Source: Streptomyces sp. JB150
Lineage (GTDB): Bacteria > Actinomycetota > Actinomycetes > Streptomycetales > Streptomycetaceae
Direction: 5' to 3'
Assembly: GCF_011193355.1 (NCBI RefSeq)
Contig: NZ_CP049780.1
Coordinates: 5,499,803 to 5,563,802 of the forward strand
DNA: 64,000 nucleotides
This document shows positions 31,204 to 39,676 of the stretch, in pieces. Numbering within the stretch: position 1 is the stretch's first letter; each line of letters opens with the position of its first letter. The notes below the pieces were generated by a model that had not been told where the DNA came from, did no database searches, and was given only the letters and a program-made list of their open reading frames with translations. The translations under genes and the position numbers were made by a program.

Positions 31204-33167
31204 TGCCCCACCTGAACGATGTCACCCGCGGCCGGATCCTCTTCGGCGGCGACTACAACCCCGAGCAGTGGCCCGAGGAGACCTGGCACGAGGACGTCCG
31301 GCTGATGAAGGACGCCGGCGTCAACTCCGTCACCCTCGGCGTCTTCTCCTGGTCCACGCTCGAACCCGAGCCGGGCGCACGGGAGTTCGGCCGGCTGGAC
31401 ACGCTGATGGACCTGATGCACGCGCACGGCATCGGCGTCGTCCTGGCCACCCCCACCGCCTCGCCCCCGCCCTGGATGGGCCGGCTGTACCCCGAGACGC
31501 TGCCCCGCGACGCCGACGGGCACACCGAACACTGGGGCGGGCGCCAGCACTTCTCCCACTCCAGCGCCGTCTACCGGCGCTTCGCCGCCGCCATCACCGA
31601 GGACCTCGCCGCCCGCTACGCCGGCCACCCCGCCCTCACCCTGTGGCACATCAACAACGAGTACTGCACCTTCGACTACGGCGACGAGGCCGCCGAGCGC
31701 TTCCGCCGGTGGCTGCGGGACCGGTACGGCACCCTCGACGCCCTCAACACCGCCTGGGGCACCGCCTTCTGGAGCCAGGGCTACGACACCTGGGACAGCG
31801 TCATCCCGCCCCGCCGTGCCCACTACCTGCACAACCCCGCGCAGGTGCTGGACTTCCGGCGCTTCACCTCCGACATGCTCCTGGAGTGTTACACCGCCGA
31901 GCGGGACATCGTGCGCCGGCACACCCCGCACCTCCCGGTCACCTCCAACTTCATGCCGCTGTGGATCGGCCAGGACGCCTGGCGCTGGGCCGAGGAGGAG
32001 GACGTCGTCTCCGTCGACCTCTATCCGGACCCGCGCGACCCGCTCGGCGCCCAGCACGGCGCCCTCGTCCAGGACCTGACCCGCTCGCAGGCGCGCGGCC
32101 CCTGGATGCTGATGGAACAGGCGGCCGGCCCGGTCAACTGGCGCGGCGTGAACCACCCCAAGCCACGCGGGCTGAACCGGCTCTGGACCCTCCAGGCCGT
32201 GGCCCGCGGCGCGGACGCCGTCTGCTACTTCCAGTGGCGCCAGTCCCGGCAGGGCGCGGAGAAGTTCCACTCCGGCATGGTCAGCCACGCGGGGGAGGAG
32301 GGCCGTACCTTCCAGGAGGTCAAGCGGATCGGCGCGGACCTGCAACGGCTCACCGAGGTCACCGGCACCGACCTCGTGGCCGACGTCGCGATCCTGCACG
32401 ACTGGCACGCCTGGTGGGCCGGCGCGCAGGAGGGCCGGCCGTCCACCCTGGTCGACCACCCGGCCGTGCTGCACGCCTGGCACCGCGCCCTGTGGGAGGC
32501 CCACCTCACCACCGACTTCGCCCACCCCGGGCATGACCTGAGCCGCTACCGCCTGGTCGTCGTCCCGCAGCTGTACCTCCTCACCGACGCCGCGATCGAG
32601 AACCTGCTCGGCTACGTCCGCGCGGGCGGCACCCTCGTGAGCGGCTTCCTCACCGGGATCGCCGACGAGGACGACCGGGTTCGCGCGGGCGGCATGGACG
32701 CCCGGCTGCGCGAGCTGTTCGGCATCCGCGTGCTGCACGAGTGGTGGCCCCTGGACGCGGGGGAGAGCGTCGCGTGCGACGGCTTCCGGGGCACGCTGTG
32801 GTCGGAGGAGATCGAGGCCGCAGACGACGTCACCGAGACCGTCCCCTACCGGGGCGGCGAGCTGGACGGACTGCCCGCCGTGCTGCGCCGGGGCCGCGCC
32901 TGGTACGTCTCCACCCTCCCCGGACCGGACGCCCTGCGCGGCCTGCTCGCCCGCGCCGCCGAAGAGGCCGGCGTCCGCCCGGTCCTGGCGGACCTTCCGG
33001 CCACGGTCGAGGCGGTGCGCCGCGGCGCGCTGCTGTTCGTGCTCAACCACGGCCGCGAGCCGGTGACCGTACCGGTGCCGGGCCGCCACCACGACCTGCT
33101 CACCGGAGCGACGGTGACGGACGAGGTCCGCCTGGACCGCTACGGCGTGGCGGTGCTGCGGCCATGA
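31203..33167 (+). CDS. GH42 beta-galactosidase (cytoplasmic)
   Basis: A 654-residue glycosidase without a signal peptide. GH42 signatures are FGGDYNPEQWPEETWHEDVR at the N-terminus, the acid/base Glu153 in WHINNEYCTF and the nucleophile Glu305 in WMLMEQAAGP. The trimerisation domain (about 395-600) and a C-terminal beta domain follow, giving the usual family length. It should remove terminal beta-galactose, as found on the side chains of xyloglucan oligosaccharides. Its ATG overlaps the GH74 stop (TGATG) and its own stop overlaps the next start (ATGA), so translation of GH74, GH42 and GH95 is coupled. Confidence 0.94.
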   Translation: MPHLNDVTRGRILFGGDYNPEQWPEETWHEDVRLMKDAGVNSVTLGVFSWSTLEPEPGAREFGRLDTLMDLMHAHGIGVVLATPTASPPPWMGRLYPETLPRDADGHTEHWGGRQHFSHSSAVYRRFAAAITEDLAARYAGHPALTLWHINNEYCTFDYGDEAAERFRRWLRDRYGTLDALNTAWGTAFWSQGYDTWDSVIPPRRAHYLHNPAQVLDFRRFTSDMLLECYTAERDIVRRHTPHLPVTSNFMPLWIGQDAWRWAEEEDVVSVDLYPDPRDPLGAQHGALVQDLTRSQARGPWMLMEQAAGPVNWRGVNHPKPRGLNRLWTLQAVARGADAVCYFQWRQSRQGAEKFHSGMVSHAGEEGRTFQEVKRIGADLQRLTEVTGTDLVADVAILHDWHAWWAGAQEGRPSTLVDHPAVLHAWHRALWEAHLTTDFAHPGHDLSRYRLVVVPQLYLLTDAAIENLLGYVRAGGTLVSGFLTGIADEDDRVRAGGMDARLRELFGIRVLHEWWPLDAGESVACDGFRGTLWSEEIEAADDVTETVPYRGGELDGLPAVLRRGRAWYVSTLPGPDALRGLLARAAEEAGVRPVLADLPATVEAVRRGALLFVLNHGREPVTVPVPGRHHDLLTGATVTDEVRLDRYGVAVLRP

Positions 33168-35440
33168 ACGGTACGCCCGTGAACCCGCACCCGGCCGGGG
33201 CCGCCCCGGCCGTGGGCGGCACGCATCCCCGTAACGAGGCCCCCGCCACCGGCCCCGTGCACGGCACCTGGGAGCCCCGGCCCGCCGGCCGCTGGGAGGA
33301 CGCCTTCCTCAGCGGCAACGGCCGTCACGGCGCCCTCGTGTTCGGCGACTCGAACGACGACCGGGTCATCGTCACCCACCACACCCTCGTCCGCCCCGCC
33401 GGAGACGAACGCCACCGCCGCCCGCCCCGGCTCGCCGCCGCCCTCCCCGCCCTCCAGGACCGGCTGCTCGCGGGCGACCTCACCGCCGCCGAGACCTTCA
33501 CCGACGGCCGCCCGCTGCACTGGGTGCGCTCCTTCCACCCGGCCTTCCAGACCCGCCTGCGCGCCGCCACCGCCCCGGACGGCCCCTACCGGCGGTCCGT
33601 CGACTTCACCACCGGCGAGGTCACCGCCGTCCACGGCGAGCGGACCAGCCGCGTCTTCGTCTCCCGCGCCGACGACGTCATCGTCCAGCGCGTCACCGCC
33701 CCCCACCTCACACTCGGCCTCTCCCTCGACCCCCGCCTCCCCGGCGCCCCGCACGGGCTCGGGGTCGGGGAGGGCGCCGTGCTCACCGCCGACGGCGCCC
33801 TGCTCGGCCTGCGCGTGCGCTACCCGGGCAGCGACCTCGCGTACACCGGGGTCACCCTGGCCGTCGTCGAGGGCGGCACGACCCGGCTGGCGCCGCCCGG
33901 CGCGCGCATCGAGGGCGCGACGGCACTGACGCTCCTCACCCGGGTGCGCCGGCACACCGGAGAGCTGGACCTGGTCGCCGTGGGCCGCGCCCTGCGGGAA
34001 CTCCTCGACGGCAGGTCGTACGACGACCTCCTCGCCCGGCACACCGCCGGGCACCGCACCGCCTACACCCGCGTCACCCTCGACCTCGCCGCCGACCCGG
34101 CCGAGCGCGCCCTGCCCGGCTCCGAGCTGCTGAGCCGCCCGCGCAGCACCGCCCTCCTGGAGCGGCTGTTCGCCGCGGGCCGCTATCACCTGCTGTCCGC
34201 GAGCGGCATGTTCCCGCCCCGCCTGACCGGCCTGTGGACCGGCGACTGGGACACCGCCTGGGCGGGCGCCTTCACCAACGACGCCAACCTCAACCTCCAG
34301 ACCGCCTCCGCCGCGGCGGGCGCCCTGCCCGAAGTGACCGAGGCCCACGCTGCGCTGGTCCACGGGCAGCTCGCCGACTGGCGGGACAACGCCCGCGCCG
34401 TCTTCGGCACCCGCGGCGCCGTCGCCCCCGCGCACACCGACGGCGAGTCCGGGCACGCCTACCACTTCAGCCGCGCATACCCCCTGCACCTGTGGACCGC
34501 CGGCGCCGACTGGCTGCTCAAACCGCTCGTCGACCACGACGAGACCCACGGCACCCGCGACCCGCGCACCGCCGCCGCGCTCGCCGAAGTCGCCCGCTTC
34601 TACGAGGACTTCCTCACCCGCACCGACGCCGACGGCCACCTGGTGATCGTCCCCTCCTACTCACCGGAGAACCGCCCCGCCAACGGCAGCTGGGGCGCCC
34701 TCAACGCGGCCATGGACCTCTCCGCCGCCCGGCACGCCCTGCGCACCGCGGCCGCCTACCACCCGGGACCCGACGCCGACCGCTGGCGCGCCCTCGCCGA
34801 CCGGCTCCCGCCCCACCGGATCAACGCCGACGGCGCCCTCGCCGAATGGGCCTGGCCCGGCCTCACGGACTCCTACGACCACCGCCACCTCAGCCACCTC
34901 TACGGCGTGTGGCCCCTGGACGAGATCAACCCCTACGACACCCCCGCCCTGGCCGAGGCCGCCCACCGGGCGCTCGAACTGCGCGGCGCCGAGAACGACT
35001 CCGCGCACGGCCATCTGCACCACGCCCTGGTCGCCGCCCGCCTGCGGGACGCCGGCCGGGTCGCGCACGCGCTCGACCAGGTCCTCGACGGCGACTTCTT
35101 CCACACCTCCCTGATGAGCGCCCACTACCCCCGCCGCGACGTCTACAACGCGGACGCCGCGCACACCCTGCCCGCCGTGCTAATCGAGATGCTCGTCCAG
35201 TCGACGCCCGGCCGGCTCGTGCTGCTCCCCGCCCTCCCGGACCGGCTCGGCGAGGGCGCGCTGCGCGGTGTGCGCACCCGGTTCGGCGCGCGGATCGACC
35301 TCACGTGGGGCCGCACCGGGACGACCGCCGTCGTACGGCCCTCCCGCACCACCCGCGTGGAACTCAGGACCCCCTCCGGCACCGGTCACCTCGACCTGAC
35401 CGCCGGAGAGGACCGCGTCCTCGACCTGGGGACGCGGTGA
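33164..35440 (+). CDS. GH95 alpha-L-fucosidase or alpha-L-galactosidase (cytoplasmic)
   Basis: A 758-residue protein without a signal peptide. GH95 landmarks are RWEDAFLSGNGRHGALVFG near the start, FTNDANLNLQTA where the catalytic Asn pair lies in related enzymes, the acid Glu in VPSYSPENRPANGSWG, SHLYGVWPLDEINPY, and the closing NADAAHTLPAVLIEMLVQST followed by LLPALPDRLGEG. GH95 enzymes remove alpha-1,2-linked L-fucose or L-galactose from beta-galactose, which caps fucosylated xyloglucan side chains. Several positions differ from the classical fucosidase consensus (DGNFGGT is here ADAAHTL), so the exact sugar is uncertain. The start codon overlaps the GH42 stop (ATGA at 33164). Confidence 0.88.
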   Translation: MNGTPVNPHPAGAAPAVGGTHPRNEAPATGPVHGTWEPRPAGRWEDAFLSGNGRHGALVFGDSNDDRVIVTHHTLVRPAGDERHRRPPRLAAALPALQDRLLAGDLTAAETFTDGRPLHWVRSFHPAFQTRLRAATAPDGPYRRSVDFTTGEVTAVHGERTSRVFVSRADDVIVQRVTAPHLTLGLSLDPRLPGAPHGLGVGEGAVLTADGALLGLRVRYPGSDLAYTGVTLAVVEGGTTRLAPPGARIEGATALTLLTRVRRHTGELDLVAVGRALRELLDGRSYDDLLARHTAGHRTAYTRVTLDLAADPAERALPGSELLSRPRSTALLERLFAAGRYHLLSASGMFPPRLTGLWTGDWDTAWAGAFTNDANLNLQTASAAAGALPEVTEAHAALVHGQLADWRDNARAVFGTRGAVAPAHTDGESGHAYHFSRAYPLHLWTAGADWLLKPLVDHDETHGTRDPRTAAALAEVARFYEDFLTRTDADGHLVIVPSYSPENRPANGSWGALNAAMDLSAARHALRTAAAYHPGPDADRWRALADRLPPHRINADGALAEWAWPGLTDSYDHRHLSHLYGVWPLDEINPYDTPALAEAAHRALELRGAENDSAHGHLHHALVAARLRDAGRVAHALDQVLDGDFFHTSLMSAHYPRRDVYNADAAHTLPAVLIEMLVQSTPGRLVLLPALPDRLGEGALRGVRTRFGARIDLTWGRTGTTAVVRPSRTTRVELRTPSGTGHLDLTAGEDRVLDLGTR

Positions 35441-35475
35441 CCCCCACATTTCCCCCACCCATGGAAGGGACACCC

Positions 35476-36189
35476 ATGGAAGCACGCACCCTGAGCAGGA
35501 TCACCAAGGCCCTGCTGGCCCCGGCCCTCGCCCTCGGCGCCACCGTCGGCCTCGCCTCCGCCCCCGCGCACGCCGCGGTCTGGAACTCCTGCGACCAGTG
35601 GGGCAACACCACGCTGAACGGCTACACCCTGTACAACAACATCTGGGGCTCCGGCGCCGGCAGCCAGTGCGTCTGGGCCAACTCCGGCACCAACTGGGGC
35701 GTCTGGGCCGACCACCCCAACACCGGGGGCATCAAGTCGTACCCCAACGCCAAGAAGGTGATCAACAAGCCGATCACCTCCATCACCTCGCTGACCAGCA
35801 GCTACAACGTCACCGTCCCGTCGTCCGGCGCGTACAACACGTCGTACGACATCTGGGACACCGACTACGACTACGAGATCATGCTGTGGGTCAACCACAA
35901 CGGCGCCGTCGGCCCGCTCGGCACCTCCCAGGGCACCGTCACCCTCGGCGGCCACACCTGGAACGTCTACAAGGGCAGCAACGGCCACAACGAGGTCTTC
36001 TCGTTCCTGCGCACCTCGGACTCCAGCTCCGGCACGGTGAACATCCTGCCGATCCTGAAGTGGATCAAGGACACCAAGAAGTGGATGGGCAACGAGACCA
36101 TCGGTGACGTCCAGTTCGGCTACGAGATCACCTCGTCCGCGGGCGGCCTGAACTTCACCACCAACAACCTCACCGTCAGCGGCGGCTGA
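35476..36189 (+). CDS. Secreted GH12 endoglucanase/xyloglucanase
   Basis: A 237-residue secreted enzyme. Residues 1-33 form a Sec signal peptide ending ASAPAHA. The mature protein is a single GH12 beta-jelly-roll, opening WNSCDQWGNTTLNGYTLYNN, with the nucleophile Glu134 in YDYEIMLWVNH and the acid/base Glu217 in VQFGYEITSSAG. Many GH12 enzymes cut the xyloglucan backbone, and the genes around it favour that over plain cellulose. There is no binding module or linker. The ATG at 35476 has GAAGGG six bases upstream; an in-frame ATG at 35461 would place that ribosome site inside the gene. It is last in the plus-strand operon, followed by a terminator. Confidence 0.94.
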   Translation: MEARTLSRITKALLAPALALGATVGLASAPAHAAVWNSCDQWGNTTLNGYTLYNNIWGSGAGSQCVWANSGTNWGVWADHPNTGGIKSYPNAKKVINKPITSITSLTSSYNVTVPSSGAYNTSYDIWDTDYDYEIMLWVNHNGAVGPLGTSQGTVTLGGHTWNVYKGSNGHNEVFSFLRTSDSSSGTVNILPILKWIKDTKKWMGNETIGDVQFGYEITSSAGGLNFTTNNLTVSGG

Positions 36190-36195
36190 CCGGCG

Positions 36196-36235
36196 GGGCG
36201 GGGGCAGCCGGTCGCCTCTCCGGCCGCCCCCGCCC
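36196..36235. terminator. Bidirectional terminator between the GH12 and GH31 genes
   Basis: GGGCGGGGGCAGCCGG (36196-36211) pairs with CCGGCCGCCCCCGCCC (36220-36235) with one mismatch and an eight-base loop, inside the 53-base gap between two convergent stops. Confidence 0.75.
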
Positions 36236-36242
36236 GACGCGG

Positions 36243-38285
36243 CTACTCCGCCACGGGCAGCCGCGCCCCGTCCCGCAGGAACAGCGGGATGCGGTCCAGC
36301 GGGGCCTCGACCGTCACGGCCGTACCCCCCTCGTACGTCGCACCGGTCCACGCGTCCGTCCAGACGGCGCCCGCCGGCAGGTAGGCCGTGCGGGCCGTGG
36401 CGCCCGCGGTCAGCACCGGGGCGACCAGCAGATCCCCGCCCAGGAGATAGGCGTCGTCCACCGACCACGCCGTCTGGTCCTGCGGGAACTCCAGGAACAG
36501 CGGCCGCATCACCGGCAGCCCTTCCTCGTGGGCCTCGCGCATCACCTCCAGCACATACGGCTTCAGCCGCTCGCGCAGCCGCAGATAGCGCTCCATGATC
36601 GCGCCGGCCTCCTCGCCGTACGACCACACCTCGTTCGGGCCGCCGGTCATCTCCGGGCCGAGCGGCATCCCCGGGTCGCGGAAGCCGTGCAGCCGCATCA
36701 GCGGGGACAGCGCGCCGAACTGGAACCAGCGGACCATCACCTCGCGGTACGCCGCGTCGTCCGGGTCGCCGCCGTGGAAGCCGCCGATGTCGGTGTTCCA
36801 CCACGGGATGCCCGACAGGGCCGTGTTGAGCCCGGCGGCGATCTGGCGGCGCAGGGTGGCGAAGTCGGTGCCGATGTCACCGGACCACAGGGCCGCGCCG
36901 TAGCGCTGACTGCCCGCCCACGCCGAGCGGTTGAGGGTGATGATCTCGTCCTCGCCGGCCGCCGTCAGGCCCTCGTGGAAGGCGCGGGCGTTCTCCGCCG
37001 GATAGATGTTGCCGACCTCGAGGCCCGGCCCCGCCCAGTACCGCAGGTTCTCCTGGAAGCCCGGCTTCAGCTCCGGCTCGCAGGCGTCCAGCCAGAACGC
37101 CTTGATGCCGTACGGCACCACGTAGTTGTCGCGGATCCGGGACCACACGAACTCGCGCGCCTCGGGGTTGGTCGCGTCGTAGAAGGCCACCTGGACCGTG
37201 GAGGCGACCTCCTTGTCCGGCCAGTCGGCGTGCGCCAGCGGGCCGTACTGGGTGCCGATGAAGTAGCCGCGCTGCTCCATCGGCGCGTGGTTCTCGCTCA
37301 GCGGGGACACCGACGGCCACACCGAGACGACCAGCTTGATGCCCAGCTCGTCCAGCTCGCGCACCATCGCCGCCGGGTCCGGCCACTCCTTCGGGTCGAA
37401 CTTCCACTCGCCGAGGTGCGTCCAGTGGAAGAAGTCGCACACGATCACGTCGATCGGCAGGTTGCGGCGCTTGTACTCCCGCGCCACGGCGAGCAGTTCG
37501 TCCTGCGTGCGGTAGCGCAGCTTGCACTGCCAGAAGCCCGCCGCCCACGCGGGCAGCATCGGGGTGCGGCCGGTGACCGCGCTGTAGCGGCGCTGGGCGT
37601 CGGCCGGGGCGCCCGCGGTGATCCAGTAGTCGATCTGGCGGGCCGAGTCCGCCACCCAGCGGGTGCCGTTGTGCGCCAGCTCCACCCGGCCGATCGCCGG
37701 GTTGTTCCACAGCAGGGTGTAGCCGCGGCTGGAGGTCAGGACCGGGACGGAGACCTCGGCGTTGCGCTGGACCAGGTCCAGCACCAGGCCCTTCTGGTCG
37801 AGCCGGCCGTGCTGGTGCTGGCCGAGGCCGTAGAGCTTCTCGTCGTCGTACGCGGCGAACCGCTGCTCCAGCCGGTGGTAGCCGTTGCCGACCGCCGTGT
37901 ACAGCCGCGGGCCCGGCCACCAGAAGTGGGCGCGCTCCTCGGCGAGCAGTTCCCCGCCGTCGCCGGTGCGCTCGAAGCGGACCTGGCCCTCGGCGCTCAC
38001 CCGCACGGTCAGCGCGCCCACCGTCAGCCGGCCCTCGCCGTCACCGGTCTTGACGGTGGACTCGGTGGGCGGGGCCTCGGGGAGCAGGGCGCCCGGCAGC
38101 CCGTCGAGGACCGGGCCGCCCAGCCGGGCGCGCACCCGGACCGCGTCCGGACCCCACGGCTCGATCCGCAGCGTCTCCTGACGGCCGCTCCACTCCAGCG
38201 CGCCGCCCTGCTCGCGGAACGTGCCGACGGTGGGGGAGGACTGCGCGAGGCTGACCTTGGGCTGTATTTCGGCGGGCTGAATCAC
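36243..38285 (-). CDS. GH31 alpha-glycosidase, probable alpha-xylosidase (cytoplasmic)
   Basis: A 680-residue GH31 enzyme without a signal peptide. The nucleophile Asp400 is in IKAFWLDACEPEL and the acid/base Asp470 in LWSGDIGTDF. KLYGLGQHQHGRLDQKG, WQCKLRYRTQDELLAV and FFHWTHLGEWKFD are close to bacterial alpha-xylosidases, which release xylose from the non-reducing end of xyloglucan oligosaccharides. This is usually the first exo step before beta-glucosidase can act. The GTG at 38285 is chosen because AGGAG lies eight bases upstream; an ATG at 38306 would add seven residues. It is separated from the lacI-type gene by 95 bases with no operator or terminator, so the two are probably one transcript. 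Confidence 0.92.
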   Translation of the reverse strand: MIQPAEIQPKVSLAQSSPTVGTFREQGGALEWSGRQETLRIEPWGPDAVRVRARLGGPVLDGLPGALLPEAPPTESTVKTGDGEGRLTVGALTVRVSAEGQVRFERTGDGGELLAEERAHFWWPGPRLYTAVGNGYHRLEQRFAAYDDEKLYGLGQHQHGRLDQKGLVLDLVQRNAEVSVPVLTSSRGYTLLWNNPAIGRVELAHNGTRWVADSARQIDYWITAGAPADAQRRYSAVTGRTPMLPAWAAGFWQCKLRYRTQDELLAVAREYKRRNLPIDVIVCDFFHWTHLGEWKFDPKEWPDPAAMVRELDELGIKLVVSVWPSVSPLSENHAPMEQRGYFIGTQYGPLAHADWPDKEVASTVQVAFYDATNPEAREFVWSRIRDNYVVPYGIKAFWLDACEPELKPGFQENLRYWAGPGLEVGNIYPAENARAFHEGLTAAGEDEIITLNRSAWAGSQRYGAALWSGDIGTDFATLRRQIAAGLNTALSGIPWWNTDIGGFHGGDPDDAAYREVMVRWFQFGALSPLMRLHGFRDPGMPLGPEMTGGPNEVWSYGEEAGAIMERYLRLRERLKPYVLEVMREAHEEGLPVMRPLFLEFPQDQTAWSVDDAYLLGGDLLVAPVLTAGATARTAYLPAGAVWTDAWTGATYEGGTAVTVEAPLDRIPLFLRDGARLPVAE

Positions 38286-38380
38286 GTGGCGTGCTCCTGA
38301 AGACATGGGGGTGCCCCGGGAAGGGCCAGGACGAGGTGGTCCGCGCAGGACCGGGCGGGTGGGGCCGGGGTGAGGAGGCG

Positions 38381-39394
38381 TCAGGAGAGGGCGGGCGCCG
38401 GTCCCGTGCTCGCGCGGACCGTCAGCTCGGGCGCGATCAGCACGACCTCGTCGCTGCCGCGCCCGTCCAGCTTGGCGACCAGGTGCTCCACGGCGTACCG
38501 GCCCATCTCCTGGGCCGGGATGGCGACCGAGGTCAGCCGCACCGAGGCCTGCACGGCGACCTGGTCCGGGCAGATCGCCACCACCGAGACGTCCTCCGGC
38601 ACCGCCCGGCCCTGCTGGCGCAGCAGGGCGAGCAGCGGTTCGACCGCCGACTCGTTCTGCACCACGAACCCGGTGGTCGCCGGACGCTCGTCGAAGATGC
38701 GGGCGAGCGTCGCCGCCATCGCGTCGTACCCGCCCTCGCACGGGCGGTGCAGCACCCGCAGCCCCAGCTCGCGGGCGCGGCCGCGCAGCCCCTGCAGGGT
38801 GCGTTCGGCGAAGCCGGTGTGCCGTTCGTAGACCGCCGGGGCCTCGCCGATGACGGCGATGTCCCGGTGCCCGAGCGAGGCCAGATGCTCCACGCACAGC
38901 GCGCCCGTCGCCGTGAAATCGAGGTCCACGCAGGTCAGACCGGTGGTGTCGGAGGGCAGACCGATCAGCACCGACGGCTGGCCGGCGCCGCGCAGCAGCG
39001 GCAGCCGCTCGTCCTCCAGCTCGACGTCCATGAGGATCATCGCGTCGGCGAGCCCGCTGCCGGTGACCCGGCGCACCGCGTCGGGGCCCTCCTCGCCGGT
39101 GAGCAGCAGGACGTCGTAGCCGTGGACGCGGGCGGTGGTGGCCACCGCGATGGCGATCTCCATCATCACCGGCACGTACATGTCGGTGCGCAGCGGGATC
39201 ATCAGCGCGATGATGTTCGACCGGCTGCTGGCCAGGGCGCGGGCACCGGCGTTCGGGTGGTACCCCAGCTCCCGGATGCTCTGCTCGACCCGCTGCCGGG
39301 TGGTCGCCGAGATGGACCGCTTGCCGCTGAGGACATAGCTCACCGTGCTCGCCGAGACTCCGGCGTGCTGGGCGACCTCGGCGAGGGTGACCAT
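38381..39394 (-). CDS. LacI-family transcriptional repressor, probable regulator of the xyloglucan locus
   Basis: A 337-residue LacI/GalR protein. The DNA-binding head (1-55) reads VTLAEVAQHAGVSASTVSYV then LSGKRSIS, with the hinge NAGARALAS. The periplasmic-binding-protein-like core shows SNIIALMIPL, RRVTGSGLADAMILMD, ASLGHRDIAVIGE and VPEDVSVVAICP, as expected for a sugar-responsive repressor. The ATG at 39394 follows TTGGAGAGCGG. One imperfect operator lies 17 bases upstream and a perfect 20-bp one about 100 bases upstream, implying control of its own gene. Identical boxes stand before the GH3 gene and the importer operon. The inducer is probably a xyloglucan breakdown product, which is inference. 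Confidence 0.93.
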   Translation of the reverse strand: MVTLAEVAQHAGVSASTVSYVLSGKRSISATTRQRVEQSIRELGYHPNAGARALASSRSNIIALMIPLRTDMYVPVMMEIAIAVATTARVHGYDVLLLTGEEGPDAVRRVTGSGLADAMILMDVELEDERLPLLRGAGQPSVLIGLPSDTTGLTCVDLDFTATGALCVEHLASLGHRDIAVIGEAPAVYERHTGFAERTLQGLRGRARELGLRVLHRPCEGGYDAMAATLARIFDERPATTGFVVQNESAVEPLLALLRQQGRAVPEDVSVVAICPDQVAVQASVRLTSVAIPAQEMGRYAVEHLVAKLDGRGSDEVVLIAPELTVRASTGPAPALS

Positions 39395-39410
39395 CCGCTC
39401 TCCAAGCTTT

Positions 39411-39424
39411 GTGAAGCGCTTCGA
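39411..39424. promoter_or_regulatory. LacI-type operator, imperfect, close to the lacI start
   Basis: GTGAAGCGCTTCGA keeps the GAAGCGCTTC core of the locus operator with two mismatches at one end. It lies 17 bases upstream of the regulator's start codon. Confidence 0.65.
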
Positions 39425-39496
39425 CACAGCGCACTGCGAACAACGGCGGGTGAGGGTGGTTCGACAGTAGCCCCAGCGCGAGTGGGTGTCCATAGG

Positions 39497-39516
39497 CTGT
39501 CGAAGCGCTTCGACAG
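39497..39516. promoter_or_regulatory. LacI-type operator, perfect 20-bp palindrome
   Basis: CTGTCGAAGCGCTTCGACAG contains TCGAAGCGCTTCGA at 39500-39513 with three more matching bases on each side. It lies between the divergent lacI and acyl-CoA dehydrogenase genes, 89 bases centre to centre from the imperfect box. It probably serves lacI; the dehydrogenase starts 160 bases away. Confidence 0.8.
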
Positions 39517-39676
39517 CTTTCTTTCCGCGCCCGTCCCGCAGCCAGTGAACACCACGGCTGGGCCGAACGGCCCCGCGGAGGCTGGTGCGACCGTCCGTTA
39601 TCGGGTACATACGATCGCGTAGCACCCGTCGGTAACCAATTGGACCCTGATCCCGATTCGCGGCGAGGTGAGCCTC

